Source: Dyella sp. C11 (GTDB lineage: Bacteria > Pseudomonadota > Gammaproteobacteria > Xanthomonadales > Rhodanobacteraceae). Taken from it: a DNA stretch of 64,000 nucleotides. Positions within the stretch are counted from its first letter, which is position 1. Each line of letters opens with the position of its first letter. The translations under genes were made by a program, and so were the position numbers. The notes beneath the pieces were generated by a model. That model searched no databases. It saw nothing but the letters and a program-made list of their open reading frames with translations, and was not told the origin of the DNA. Where the stretch lies: NCBI RefSeq assembly GCF_003121485.1, contig NZ_QAVX01000007.1, positions 1-64,000 on the forward strand, written 5' to 3'. This document shows positions 20,416-29,211 of this stretch, piece by piece.

Positions 20416-21795
20416 TCAGCCCTTGTAGCGCTGCTGCAAGAACGCAAAAAACGCGCGCAGTCCCAGCGCTTCGCCCCCGCGCGGACGACCCGGACGATCG
20501 GCATCGTTCCACGCGTACGTATCCAGGTGCAGCCACGGCGTGGTCTCGGGAACGAAACGCTCCAGGTACAGCGCGGCCGTGATCGCACCGGCGTGACGCG
20601 ATGCGCCGGAGTTCGCCATGTCGGCCAGGTAGGACTCCAGCATCTTGCGGTACGGGCGCCACAACGGCAGGCGCCACAGCGGATCGTTCACGGTGCGGCC
20701 GGCGGCGATCACCTGATCGGCGGCATCATCGTTGTTGGCAAACAGCGCCGGCAGATCCGGACCGAGCGCGATGCGCGCGGCACCCGTGAGCGTGGCGAAA
20801 TCGATGATGAGTTCCGGTTTCTGCTCGCTTGCATAGGTGAGCGCATCGCACAGCACGAGGCGGCCTTCCGCATCGGTGTTGTCCACCTCCACCGTGATGC
20901 CGGCGCGCGTGGTGATGACTTCACCCGGACGCATCGCCGCACCGGAGACAGCGTTTTCCACCGCGGGAATCAGCAGCTGCAAGCGCACCGGCAACTTCGC
21001 CTGCATGATCAGGCCGGCCAGCGCGATGGCGTGCGCCGCGCCGCCCATGTCCTTCTTCATCCAGCGCATGCCATCAGCGGGCTTCAGATCCAGGCCGCCG
21101 GTATCGAAGCACACGCCCTTGCCGACCACGGCGATCTTGGGATCGCTGCTCTTGCCCCAGGTGAGCTCAATCAGTCGCGGCGAGCGATGGCTGGCGCGGC
21201 CCACGGCGTGGATGGTGGGAAAGTTGGCGTCGAGCAGTTCGTCGCCCACCCATTCGCGCACCTTGGCCTTGTGCGCCTTGCCCAGCTGCTTCACCGCATC
21301 GGCGAGATGCTTGGGCCCCATGTCTTCGGTGGGCGTGTTGACCAGGTCACGCACCAGCGCGGTGGCCTCGATCAGCGGCTTGAGCGTGGCGAGATCGCTG
21401 GCGGCGATGGCGAGCTTGGCCGGCGCGCGACGCGCCTTGCGATAGCGCGTGAATTCGTAGGCGCCCAGTGCCCAGCCCAGCGCGGCCTGCAGCTTGTCCT
21501 TCAACACACCTTCGTCGGCGAGGTGATAGGTGGCTTCCGGCAACACGCGCGGCAGCGCGCCCATGGCACTGATCGCGTCGCTGGTATCCACGCCCACCAG
21601 CACGCGCACCAGCTTGCCGCCTTCATCGGGCAGCAGCGCAAACGTGCCCGGCGCAGCCTCGAAACCGAATGCCGACAACCACTGCCGCTGCGCCGCGGTG
21701 AGGCGTCGCTTGGTGGCCGCAAAGTGTTGGGCGTCGGTGGTCTCGATGGCGATGCTGTGACGGTCGCCGGACTTGCGTTCAATCAGGACAGACAT
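20416..21795 (-). CDS. leucyl aminopeptidase family M17
   Basis: 459 residues. Cytosolic dizinc aminopeptidase with the M17 signature NTDAEGRLVLCDALTYA, the metal-binding KGVCFDTGGLDLKP and the C-terminal SGASRHAGAITAALYL. The N-terminal domain is short and diverged compared with PepA, closer to the PepB-like branch. ATG at 21795 matches the family start; the frame is open upstream into REP sequence. REP pairs lie on both sides of this gene. Confidence 0.92.
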   Translation of the reverse strand: MSVLIERKSGDRHSIAIETTDAQHFAATKRRLTAAQRQWLSAFGFEAAPGTFALLPDEGGKLVRVLVGVDTSDAISAMGALPRVLPEATYHLADEGVLKDKLQAALGWALGAYEFTRYRKARRAPAKLAIAASDLATLKPLIEATALVRDLVNTPTEDMGPKHLADAVKQLGKAHKAKVREWVGDELLDANFPTIHAVGRASHRSPRLIELTWGKSSDPKIAVVGKGVCFDTGGLDLKPADGMRWMKKDMGGAAHAIALAGLIMQAKLPVRLQLLIPAVENAVSGAAMRPGEVITTRAGITVEVDNTDAEGRLVLCDALTYASEQKPELIIDFATLTGAARIALGPDLPALFANNDDAADQVIAAGRTVNDPLWRLPLWRPYRKMLESYLADMANSGASRHAGAITAALYLERFVPETTPWLHLDTYAWNDADRPGRPRGGEALGLRAFFAFLQQRYKG

Positions 21796-21961
21796 GAGGT
21801 TCCTTGCGCGGCACGCCTTCGTGTCGCGTTGGCTGCGAAGTAGTACGTAATGATGCGCGCTTTTGGAGGCGGGGGCGAGACGGTATTTGGGTTTGGTCTC
21901 GGTTGGCCCGCTTGGTGCTCCCACAACAAAAGGCGATCGCACCTCACGGGCCCGGAATCCC

Positions 21962-22045
21962 TTGTAGGAGTGCACTTGTGCGCGACCAGCCGACGGAGCG
22001 CTACATCGCAACGCTGCAGTCGCGCACAAGTGCGCTCCTACAAGG
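21962..22045. repeat. inverted REP pair 2
   Basis: TTGTAGGAGTGCACTTGTGCG at 21962-21986 and the inverted GTCGCGCACAAGTGCGCTCC at 22019-22045. Same family as 20169-20315, with a shorter spacer. The rest of 21796-22077 shows no gene. Confidence 0.85.
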
Positions 22046-22077
22046 TTGGGCTACGGGAAAAACCGCGACGCCTTCTG

Positions 22078-22773
22078 CTATTGGCCCTGCGCCTCCAACC
22101 AATCCACCAGCGCAGTCATGTCGCGCAGGTCGAGGTCAGGTGCGGTGCCGAGCAGGCCCGGCCAGGGGTGGCCGTGGCGGTTGATCCAGGCGGTGCGCAG
22201 GCCCGCGTCGCGGGCGCCGACGACGTCGAGTTCAGGATCGTCGCCGACGTGGAGGATTTCTTCAGGCCGCAGTCCGAGGTGCTCGGCGGCGGCGACAAAA
22301 ATGCGGGCATCGGGTTTGGCGATGCCGGTGTCGCGGGCACAGATGTGATGCGCGAAGTGCTCGCGAATGCCAATGCGGTCCAGGTCGGCGTTGCCGTTGG
22401 TGAGGCTGACCACCGGCCAGCGTGCGGCAATGCGCTGCAGGGCGGGGAGGCTATCGGGGTAGAGGTCGACGCTGTTGCGCGCCGAGAAGTAGACGTCCCA
22501 CAGCGCTTCCAGCGGCGCTTCGTCGATGCCGCACGCCGTGAAGGCGCGTTGCATGGTGATGTGACGTTGCGCGGTGAAATCGTGGGCGAGGTCGGTGCGC
22601 TCGGCAGCAACCTCGGCACGCAGCGCGCGCATGGCCGGAATGGGCCATGCGCGTGCCACGTCGGGATAGTGCTGGCGCAGGTACGCGTCCAGGTCGCGGT
22701 CTGCACGTTCCAGGGCCGGCAGTACCGGCCACAGGGTGTCGTCCAGGTCGAGCGTCAGGGCACGGATCTGCAC
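22078..22773 (-). CDS. HAD-superfamily hydrolase (YigB-like)
   Basis: 231 residues from GTG 22773. HAD motif I is DLDDTLW (nucleophile and acid/base Asp), motif II is SLTNG, the motif III lysine is in GIAKPDARIF, and motif IV is HVGDDPELDVVGARDAG, with an all-helical C1 cap between motifs I and II. Likely a small-phosphate phosphatase of the YigB/FMN phosphatase group; the substrate is unknown. The start lies 8 bases after the stop of the PstS-like gene, so the two are probably co-transcribed. The start could lie slightly upstream. Confidence 0.85.
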   Translation of the reverse strand: MQIRALTLDLDDTLWPVLPALERADRDLDAYLRQHYPDVARAWPIPAMRALRAEVAAERTDLAHDFTAQRHITMQRAFTACGIDEAPLEALWDVYFSARNSVDLYPDSLPALQRIAARWPVVSLTNGNADLDRIGIREHFAHHICARDTGIAKPDARIFVAAAEHLGLRPEEILHVGDDPELDVVGARDAGLRTAWINRHGHPWPGLLGTAPDLDLRDMTALVDWLEAQGQ

Positions 22774-22781
22774 GCGGGCGA

Positions 22782-23975
22782 TCAGTTGCCGCTGACCTTC
22801 AGCACCTGGTCGATCTTCACGTTGTCGCTGGACAGGTCGTTCCACTTCTTCAGATCCGCCACCGACACCGAGTACTTCTTGGCGATGGTGCCGAGCGTGT
22901 CGCCCTTGGAGACGGTGTAGGTCTGGCCAGCAGCAGCGCCCGCCTTCTCGGCCGTCGGGGCGGCAGCGGCTTCAGCAGCGGCCGGTGCGGTCGGCATGGT
23001 CGGACGGACTTCTTCCGTCAGCACCGGATCGGCCACCACGTCGGCCTTCACGCCGCTCTCGGCGAGCAGCTTCTCGCGACGGGCCTTGTCACCCTGGGCG
23101 AGCTGCGGCGCTTCGATGTAAGGCACCAGCTGATGCGCACGGGCCAACGCCTTTACCTGGTCGGTGAGCAGGAAGTCCATGAAGGCGGAGATCTGCGCGG
23201 CCTTCGGGCTTTCCTTGTTGGTCACCAGGAACAGCGGGGTGTAGAGCAGGTAGCTGCCGTCGGACACGGTGGACAGGCTCGGCGCCACGCCGTCGATGCT
23301 GATCATGCGCACCTTGGCATTGCCGGCCACGCCGGAAAGCGTGGTCACGCCCAGCGCGTTCGGATCGAGCGTCACGGCTTCTTCCAGCTTGGCCGTATTC
23401 ACGTACAGGCGCGGCGCGGCCACCGGCTGGTTGCCACGGCCGAACACCAGGCGACGCAGGCTGTATTCCACGCCGTCGCCCGGGCTGGCCACGGCGTACA
23501 GGTTGATCGGTGCGTCCTTGCCGCCCACATCGCGCCAGTTGGTGATCTTGCCCAGGTAGATGTCGTGCAGCTGCTTCACCGTCAGGTTCGGCACGCTGTT
23601 GGACGGATGCGTCACCATCACCAGCGCGTCGAACGCCACCGGGGTGAACAGCAGGTTGCTTTCGGCATCGTTGGAGCTGCTGCGCGCGCTGCCGGCGATG
23701 TCGGCCAGGCCATGCTCGACGGCGTCCAGGCCCGAGGCCGTGTTGAACGGCTGCATTTCGATGCGACCCTTGCCGCTCTTCTCGTAAGCCGCAGCCACGG
23801 CCTCGACCACGCCGCGCGCCGTGGCGTAGTCACCACGCCACACCAGCGCCGGCGGCGGCGGGGTAGCAGGCTTCTTGGTGGACTTGGTGGTCTTGCCGGT
23901 GGCGGCGAATGCGCCAGTGGCTGCGCCTGCGGTAAGCAGCGCAACGATGAGCAAGCGGGAAAGTCGTGATGACAT
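22782..23975 (-). CDS. PstS-like periplasmic binding protein with C-terminal LysM domain
   Basis: 397 residues. Signal peptide (about 1-24), a PBP-like domain of the phosphate-binding type (about 45-290: KQLHDIYLGKITNWRDVGGK, NPNALGV-like segment, SDGSYLLYTPLFLV), an Ala/Pro linker (about 325-345) and a C-terminal LysM repeat (about 347-395: YTVSKGDTLGTIAKKYSVSV). The canonical PstS phosphate loop TGSG is not seen; it reads GSARSSSNDAE. So ligand binding may differ. LysM would hold it on peptidoglycan. No pst transporter genes follow. Confidence 0.85.
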   Translation of the reverse strand: MSSRLSRLLIVALLTAGAATGAFAATGKTTKSTKKPATPPPPALVWRGDYATARGVVEAVAAAYEKSGKGRIEMQPFNTASGLDAVEHGLADIAGSARSSSNDAESNLLFTPVAFDALVMVTHPSNSVPNLTVKQLHDIYLGKITNWRDVGGKDAPINLYAVASPGDGVEYSLRRLVFGRGNQPVAAPRLYVNTAKLEEAVTLDPNALGVTTLSGVAGNAKVRMISIDGVAPSLSTVSDGSYLLYTPLFLVTNKESPKAAQISAFMDFLLTDQVKALARAHQLVPYIEAPQLAQGDKARREKLLAESGVKADVVADPVLTEEVRPTMPTAPAAAEAAAAPTAEKAGAAAGQTYTVSKGDTLGTIAKKYSVSVADLKKWNDLSSDNVKIDQVLKVSGN

Positions 23976-24229
23976 GGCGGTTGGGAACCCCGAATGATGA
24001 TGATGGGTCGCGAGCCGCCTTAACCGGGCGCGCGTGCAGTGTGTAACCCGGCTATTTCATCCAGCTACCGGCCAAACCGCAAGCGCGTTGGCTCGCTTGC
24101 ATCGAGGAAAAACGCGACTTCGGCCACGCATTGCCGGCGGCGTTCATGCGCGGTTAGCGCATTTCACGAGGATGTGGATTGTCGCAGGTGGAATGCGACG
24201 GATTTGGTCTTTCAGTGATTTCCGAATGC

Positions 24230-24396
24230 AAAGTCACTGGATGACCGGCCCTTCGGCCGTTGATGAAGCACCTCCGGCCTGCGCCGGGATGACGGTGAGG
24301 GTGATGGGATGTGGATGGGAAGTCGGAACGTTCAGAAGATCGAGGCGCACATTCCCCTCACCGTCATCCCGGCGCAGGCCGGGGTCCAGTGACTTT
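24230..24396. repeat. 167-bp nested inverted-repeat element
   Basis: Outer arms AAAGTCACTGGA (24230-24241) / TCCAGTGACTTT (24385-24396) and a perfect 28-bp inner inverted repeat (24274-24301 with 24355-24382). It belongs to the dispersed 'GTCATCCCGGCG...GTCCAGTGACTTTCGC' family also seen at 29107 and 41955. It fills most of the 440-base gap between the PstS-like and DegP genes; nothing else is visible there. Confidence 0.85.
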
Positions 24397-24417
24397 CGCT
24401 CCAAAAAATCACACGCA

Positions 24418-25794
24418 TCAGCGGACATCCACGTACCGCACCCCATCATCCCCCGACACCACCAGCACCAGCTGCCGCGGATTCACGCCCGCCAGTTGCT
24501 GCAGCGTGCGCAGGTCAGGCACGCGCAGGTTGCCAATGCCGATCACCACATCGTTCGCCTGCAACCCTGCCTGCGCCGCGCGGCTGCCGTTGCGCACCGC
24601 ACCCACGCCCACGCCACGGATGCCCTGGCCGCGCTGATTCTGCGAGAGCTCGCTGAAGGTCACACCGGCCAGGCGCGCGTCCAGCTTGGCGCCGTCCACC
24701 GTGGCGAGTTTCTCCGGCACCAGCTTGGCGCTCACGTCGCGCGTGGCGCCGTTGCGCTGCACCGTCAGCTTCACCGTGCTGCCCAGCGGCATCAGGCCCT
24801 CGGCGTTGCGCAGGTCTTGCGCGTTGCGCAGCGGCTTGCCGTCGATGGCGGTGATCACATCACCCACCTGGATATCCGCACTGTCCGCCGCCGAACCCGT
24901 GGTCACTCGCGTCACCACGGCGCCGTTGTTGTCCTTCAACCCCAGCACCTTGGCAATGCGCGGGGTGATGTCCTGCGTCTCGATGCCGAGATTGCCGCGG
25001 TTGACCTTGCCGTTGGCGATCAGCTGCTGCATCACGTCGCGGCTCAGGTTGGTGGGAATGGCAAAGCCGATGCCCACGTTGCCGCCCGACGGCGAGAGGA
25101 TCATGGTGTTGATGCCCACCAGCTCGCCGCGCAGGTTCACCAGCGCGCCGCCGGAGTTGCCGGGGTTGATCGAGGCATCGGTCTGGATGAAGTTCTGGTA
25201 GCCGGTTCCGCCCAGGCCGGAGCGGCTCAACGCCGACACGATGCCCGAGGTCACGGTCTGGCCCAGGCCGAACGGATCGCCCACGGCCACCACGAAATCA
25301 CCCACGCGCAGCTTGGACGAATCGGCCATCGGCAGCGCCTGCAGGGTGTTGCTTTCAATCTGCACCACGGCCAGGTCGGTGTCCGGGTCTGTTCCTACCA
25401 GCTTGCCCTTGAAGTCGCGACCGTCCTGCAGCGTCACCGTGATGTCGTCCGCGCCGCCCACCACGTGATTGTTGGTGCGCACATAACCCTTCGCCGCATC
25501 CACGATCACGCCCGACACCAGGCTCTGCTCCACGCGCGAACGCGCGCCTTGCGAACCCTGCAGGCCGAAGAACTGACGGAATACCGGATCGTCGAAGAAC
25601 GGATCGCGCACCTGCACGCGCGTCTTGGTGGAAATGTTCACCACGGCCGGCGTCACTTTCTCCAGCATCGGCGCAAGCGACGGCAGCCGCTGGCCGTCCA
25701 CGGTAGGCGGCTGGGCCGCGCGACGGGCGAGGGGCGTGGCGGCGGCCAGAACGAAGGCGGCGGCAGCCAGTCGGCGGATGAAACGGGCAGGCAT
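24418..25794 (-). CDS. periplasmic serine protease, DegP/HtrA family
   Basis: 458 residues. Signal-like N-terminus, an HtrA trypsin-like domain with H110 (RTNNHVV), D140 (DPDTDLAVV) and S214 (NPGNSGGAL), and two PDZ domains (about 265-355 and 370-455). It degrades misfolded envelope proteins. The spacing and the Q-rich LA loop (DDPVFRQFFGLQGSQGARSR) resemble DegQ/MucD more than E. coli DegP. The leader ends RRAAQP and lacks a perfect AxA site. A GGAG site sits 6 bases upstream of ATG 25794. Confidence 0.93.
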   Translation of the reverse strand: MPARFIRRLAAAAFVLAAATPLARRAAQPPTVDGQRLPSLAPMLEKVTPAVVNISTKTRVQVRDPFFDDPVFRQFFGLQGSQGARSRVEQSLVSGVIVDAAKGYVRTNNHVVGGADDITVTLQDGRDFKGKLVGTDPDTDLAVVQIESNTLQALPMADSSKLRVGDFVVAVGDPFGLGQTVTSGIVSALSRSGLGGTGYQNFIQTDASINPGNSGGALVNLRGELVGINTMILSPSGGNVGIGFAIPTNLSRDVMQQLIANGKVNRGNLGIETQDITPRIAKVLGLKDNNGAVVTRVTTGSAADSADIQVGDVITAIDGKPLRNAQDLRNAEGLMPLGSTVKLTVQRNGATRDVSAKLVPEKLATVDGAKLDARLAGVTFSELSQNQRGQGIRGVGVGAVRNGSRAAQAGLQANDVVIGIGNLRVPDLRTLQQLAGVNPRQLVLVVSGDDGVRYVDVR

Positions 25795-25927
25795 GGAAGC
25801 TCCTTTTTCACGAGAAGAATCGACCGTGCTTCGACTCGACGCGGCGGCGACGGTTCCATCCGACACGCACTGACGAAATCACTTTACATCGCAAAGGGGC
25901 GGGGGTAACGTTCGAACTTGTTCGCGA

Positions 25928-25976
25928 CCACAACATCTTGTGTGACAAGGCCGGGGTCTCACCCAAGAGCTGGTGT
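25928..25976 (+). promoter_or_regulatory. candidate tandem NrdR boxes upstream of nrdJa
   Basis: CCACAACATCTTGTGT at 25928-25943 matches the NrdR consensus ACACWATATATWGTGT at 13 of 16 positions and is palindromic (CACAA....TTGTG). A weaker second site ACCCAAGAGCTGGTGT (11 of 16) begins 33 bases later at 25961. NrdR boxes usually occur in pairs about three helical turns apart. No cobalamin riboswitch B12-box was seen in 25795-26147. Confidence 0.6.
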
Positions 25977-26147
25977 CACGGAACATCCTCGGGGGGAGGG
26001 TGGCCCAAAAGGTCGGGCAGGGAACGCAAGGGTCGAGCAGTACGCACGGGCTTGGGGTTTTCGATACGGCCTGATGCGGACGGCTTAGCCAAACAGAACA
26101 AAAACCAACACGGGGCCGAGAGGCCATACCGAGAGGTCAGGAAGCCG

Positions 26148-28295
26148 ATGAGCACCGCGCGTGCACCAGCCGTAAACCGCGATTCCACCGCCATCCCGCT
26201 GCAGCCGGCGTCCTTCGATATCTGGGACAAGAAATATCGCCTCAAGGCGAAGTCCGGTACGCCGGTCGATGACAGCGTCGACGGCACCTACCAACGCGTG
26301 GCGCGTGCCTTGTCCGACGTGGAAGCCACGCCGGAACTTCGCGAGCACTGGTTCGAGCGTTTCCTGTGGGCGCTGCGCCGCGGTGCCATTCCCGCGGGCC
26401 GCATCACTTCCAACGCTGGCGCGCTGGAACACAAGCCCGCCACGTCCACCATCAACTGCACCGTGTCCGGCACCATCCGCGATTCCATGGATGACATCCT
26501 GGAGAAGGTGCACGAGGCAGGCCTGACGCTGAAGGCCGGTTGCGGCATCGGCTACGAGTTCTCCACGCTGCGTCCGCGCGGCGCGTACGTGTCGGGCGCC
26601 GGCGCCTACACCAGCGGCCCGCTGTCCTTCATGGATATCTACGACAAGATGTGCTTCACCGTCTCCTCCGCCGGCGGTCGCCGCGGTGCGCAGATGGGCA
26701 CGTTCGACGTCAGCCATCCGGACGTGAAGGAATTCATCCGCGCCAAGCGCGAAGACGGTCGCCTGCGCCAGTTCAACCTGTCCCTGCTCGTCACCGACGG
26801 CTTCATGCAGGCGGTGGAGCACGACCAGGACTGGCCGCTGGTGTTCCCCGTGCACGTGAAGGAAAAGGACGAGGTGGACCTCACCGACGCGTCCACCATC
26901 GTGTGGCGCGAGTGGGCCACCCACGAGAACTACATCGAGCGCGACGACGGCCTGGTGGCCTGCAAGGTGTACGGCCACATCCGTGCGCGACACCTGTGGG
27001 ACATGATCATGGTGTCCACGTATGACTTTGCCGAGCCGGGTTTCATCCTGATCGACAAGGTCAACGAGATGAACAACAACTGGTGGTGCGAGCACATCCG
27101 CGCCACCAACCCCTGCGGCGAGCAGCCGCTGCCGCCCTACGGCTCGTGCCTGCTGGGCTCGGTGAACCTGACCACCTTCGTGCGCGACCCGTTCGGCCCC
27201 AAGGCCCGTTTCGACTGGGACGAATACCGCGACGTGGTCAAGGTGTTCACCCGCATGCTCGACAACGTGGTGGAGATCAACGGCCTGCCGCTGGAACAGC
27301 AGCGCAACGAGATCATTTCCAAGCGCCGTCACGGCATGGGCTTCCTGGGTCTGGGCAGCACGCTCACCATGCTCAAGATGCGCTACGGCAGCGGCGAAGC
27401 GGTCTCCTTCACCGAAGACGTCTCCCGCGAAATGGCCGTCGCCGGCTGGGAAGTGGCGCTGGACCTGGCCAAGGAAAAGGGCGTGGCGCCCGTGCTCGCC
27501 AAGGACTACACCGTCACCGGCGACATGCTGCGCAAGCGCCCGGAAATGGTCGCCGACGGCTACAAGGTGGGTGATGCCATCCCCGGTCGCGTGCTGCACG
27601 CCAAGTACAGCCGCTACATGCAGCGCGTGGCCAGCGTGGCGCCCAACCTGGTGGCCGAGCTGGCCGAAACCGGCGCGCGCTTCACGCATCACAGCTCCAT
27701 CGCGCCCACCGGCACCATCTCCCTGTCGCTGGCCAACAACGCCAGCAACGGCATCGAACCCAGCTTTGCGCACCATTACTCGCGCAACGTGATTCGCGAA
27801 GGCCGCAAGACCAAGGAAAAGGTGGAGGTCTACAGCTACGAGCTGCTGGCCTATCGCGCGCTTATCAACGCCGACGCGCTGCCCTTCACGGACGCCCCCA
27901 AGTCCAAGCTGCCCGAGTACTTCGTGGCCGCCGACGACATCTCGCCCAAGGAGCACGTGGACATCCAGGCTGCCGCGCAGCTGTGGGTGGACTCGTCCAT
28001 CTCCAAGACGGCGAACGTCCCCACCGACTACCCGTACGAAGACTTCAAGGACATCTATTTCTACGCGTACAAGCAGGGTTTGAAGGGGTGCACCACCTTC
28101 CGTTTTAACCCCGCAGCATTCCAGGGCGTGCTCGTCAAAGAAGCCGACCTTGAGAGCACCCTCTACCGCTTCGAATTGGAAGACGGTAGCGTGGTGGAAC
28201 TGAAAGGCAACGAAGAAGTGGAATACGACGGCGAAATGCACACCGCCGCCAATTTGTTCGATGCCTTGAAGGAAGGGTATTACGGAAAGTTCTAA
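26148..28295 (+). CDS. nrdJ: adenosylcobalamin-dependent ribonucleotide reductase, large part (NrdJa)
   Basis: 715 residues. Class II ribonucleotide reductase catalytic barrel, which makes deoxynucleotides with a B12 radical and works with or without oxygen. Visible are ITSNAGALEHKPATSTINC with the first active-site Cys, SAGGRRGAQMGTFDVSHPD, the active-site NPCGEQPLPPYGSCLLGSVNL loop (N-C-E radical site) and HHSSIAPTGTISLS. It ends soon after the barrel (FDALKEGYYGKF); the C-terminal TSCPD and cysteine-rich parts are encoded separately at 29212, the NrdJa/NrdJb split known in Pseudomonas aeruginosa. ATG 26148 follows an AGGAAG-like site. Confidence 0.94.
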   Translation: MSTARAPAVNRDSTAIPLQPASFDIWDKKYRLKAKSGTPVDDSVDGTYQRVARALSDVEATPELREHWFERFLWALRRGAIPAGRITSNAGALEHKPATSTINCTVSGTIRDSMDDILEKVHEAGLTLKAGCGIGYEFSTLRPRGAYVSGAGAYTSGPLSFMDIYDKMCFTVSSAGGRRGAQMGTFDVSHPDVKEFIRAKREDGRLRQFNLSLLVTDGFMQAVEHDQDWPLVFPVHVKEKDEVDLTDASTIVWREWATHENYIERDDGLVACKVYGHIRARHLWDMIMVSTYDFAEPGFILIDKVNEMNNNWWCEHIRATNPCGEQPLPPYGSCLLGSVNLTTFVRDPFGPKARFDWDEYRDVVKVFTRMLDNVVEINGLPLEQQRNEIISKRRHGMGFLGLGSTLTMLKMRYGSGEAVSFTEDVSREMAVAGWEVALDLAKEKGVAPVLAKDYTVTGDMLRKRPEMVADGYKVGDAIPGRVLHAKYSRYMQRVASVAPNLVAELAETGARFTHHSSIAPTGTISLSLANNASNGIEPSFAHHYSRNVIREGRKTKEKVEVYSYELLAYRALINADALPFTDAPKSKLPEYFVAADDISPKEHVDIQAAAQLWVDSSISKTANVPTDYPYEDFKDIYFYAYKQGLKGCTTFRFNPAAFQGVLVKEADLESTLYRFELEDGSVVELKGNEEVEYDGEMHTAANLFDALKEGYYGKF

Positions 28296-28402
28296 ACTAT
28301 GTCCCGATGCCCCGTAACACGCATCGCCCACTGCCAAGAACGACACCGAAATATCCGGTGGCAAGGCTCAACAAACAATCCACGTCGGAGGGGATAACAC
28401 GC

Positions 28403-29011
28403 ATGTCCATCGATACCGAGTTTGATGTGAAAGAAGAAACCGTAACGGTCGTTGACGCGCCGGTCGAAGTTCCCGTGGTCGAAGTGACCGCGGCAGCCAA
28501 GCCCAAGAAGGCTCGTGCCAAGAAGTCCAGCGCAGCCAAGAAGGCAGCTCCGGCCAAGAAGGCAGCCGCTGCCAAGAAGACCGCCAAGAAGGCCGTGAAG
28601 AAGGCTGGCGCCAAGAAGACCGCCAAGAAGGCGGTGAAGAAGGCCGCTGCCAAGAAGACCGTCAAGAAGGCTGTGAAGAAGGCAGCCATCAAGAAGACCG
28701 CCAAGAAGGCTGTGAAGAAAGCAGCTGCCAAGAAGGTCGCCAAGAAGGCCGTGAAGAAGGCAGCCGCCAAGAAGGTTGCCAAGAAGGCCGTGAAGAAGGC
28801 CGCCAAGAAGGCAGTGCGCAAGACCGCTGCCAAGAAGGCCGTCCGCAAGGTCATCAAAAAGACGGCCAAGAAGGCCGCCGTGAAGAAGGCGGTCCGCAAG
28901 GTCGCCGGCAAGAAGGCCGCCAAGGCGGTCAAGAGGTCCACTGCCAGCAAGAAGGCGAGCGCGAAGAAGGTCGTCCGCAAGGTCGCCAAGAAAGCCGCAC
29001 GCCGCAAGTAA
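28403..29011 (+). CDS. Lys/Ala-rich histone H1-like protein (AlgP type)
   Basis: 202 residues. An acidic N-terminal 35 residues is followed by a long repeat region built of KKAVKKAAAKK units, resembling eukaryotic H1 tails and Pseudomonas AlgP/AlgR3. Such proteins bind DNA non-specifically and are thought to affect nucleoid structure. It contains no folded domain. It sits between nrdJa and nrdJb, 107 bases after the former. ATG 28403 has a GGAGGGG site about 9 bases upstream. Confidence 0.9.
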   Translation: MSIDTEFDVKEETVTVVDAPVEVPVVEVTAAAKPKKARAKKSSAAKKAAPAKKAAAAKKTAKKAVKKAGAKKTAKKAVKKAAAKKTVKKAVKKAAIKKTAKKAVKKAAAKKVAKKAVKKAAAKKVAKKAVKKAAKKAVRKTAAKKAVRKVIKKTAKKAAVKKAVRKVAGKKAAKAVKRSTASKKASAKKVVRKVAKKAARRK

Positions 29012-29022
29012 GTCGTAACCCG

Positions 29023-29054
29023 AACCGGCCCGGCGCAACAACGCCGGGCCGGTT
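29023..29054 (+). terminator. terminator after the H1-like gene
   Basis: Perfect 13-bp stem AACCGGCCCGGCG / CGCCGGGCCGGTT, 6-base loop, followed by TGTTT. It would separate nrdJb transcription from the genes before it, at least in part. Confidence 0.88.
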
Positions 29055-29106
29055 TGTTTCCGCGACGCGAGCCGCCCGCAACACCCGAACCTCAAACTCT
29101 TCGAAC

Positions 29107-29140
29107 CGTCATTCCCGCGCAGGCGGGAATCCAGTGCCTT
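29107..29140. repeat. half copy of the GTCATTCCCGCG repeat
   Basis: CCGTCATTCCCGCGCAGGCGGGAATCCAGTGCCTT, a small hairpin of the same family as the elements at 24230 and 41955 but without the matching inverted arm. It lies in the nrdJb leader region. Confidence 0.75.
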
Positions 29141-29211
29141 CCCGGCCAGCAAGGCGAAAGACACGAAAACGACGGAACGTCGCGTGAGGTTCCCCAAAGA
29201 GAACCACACAC

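Noticed and set aside
25795-26147. Cobalamin riboswitch before nrdJa
   Set aside because: No B12-box-like core was found; the region fits NrdR sites better.
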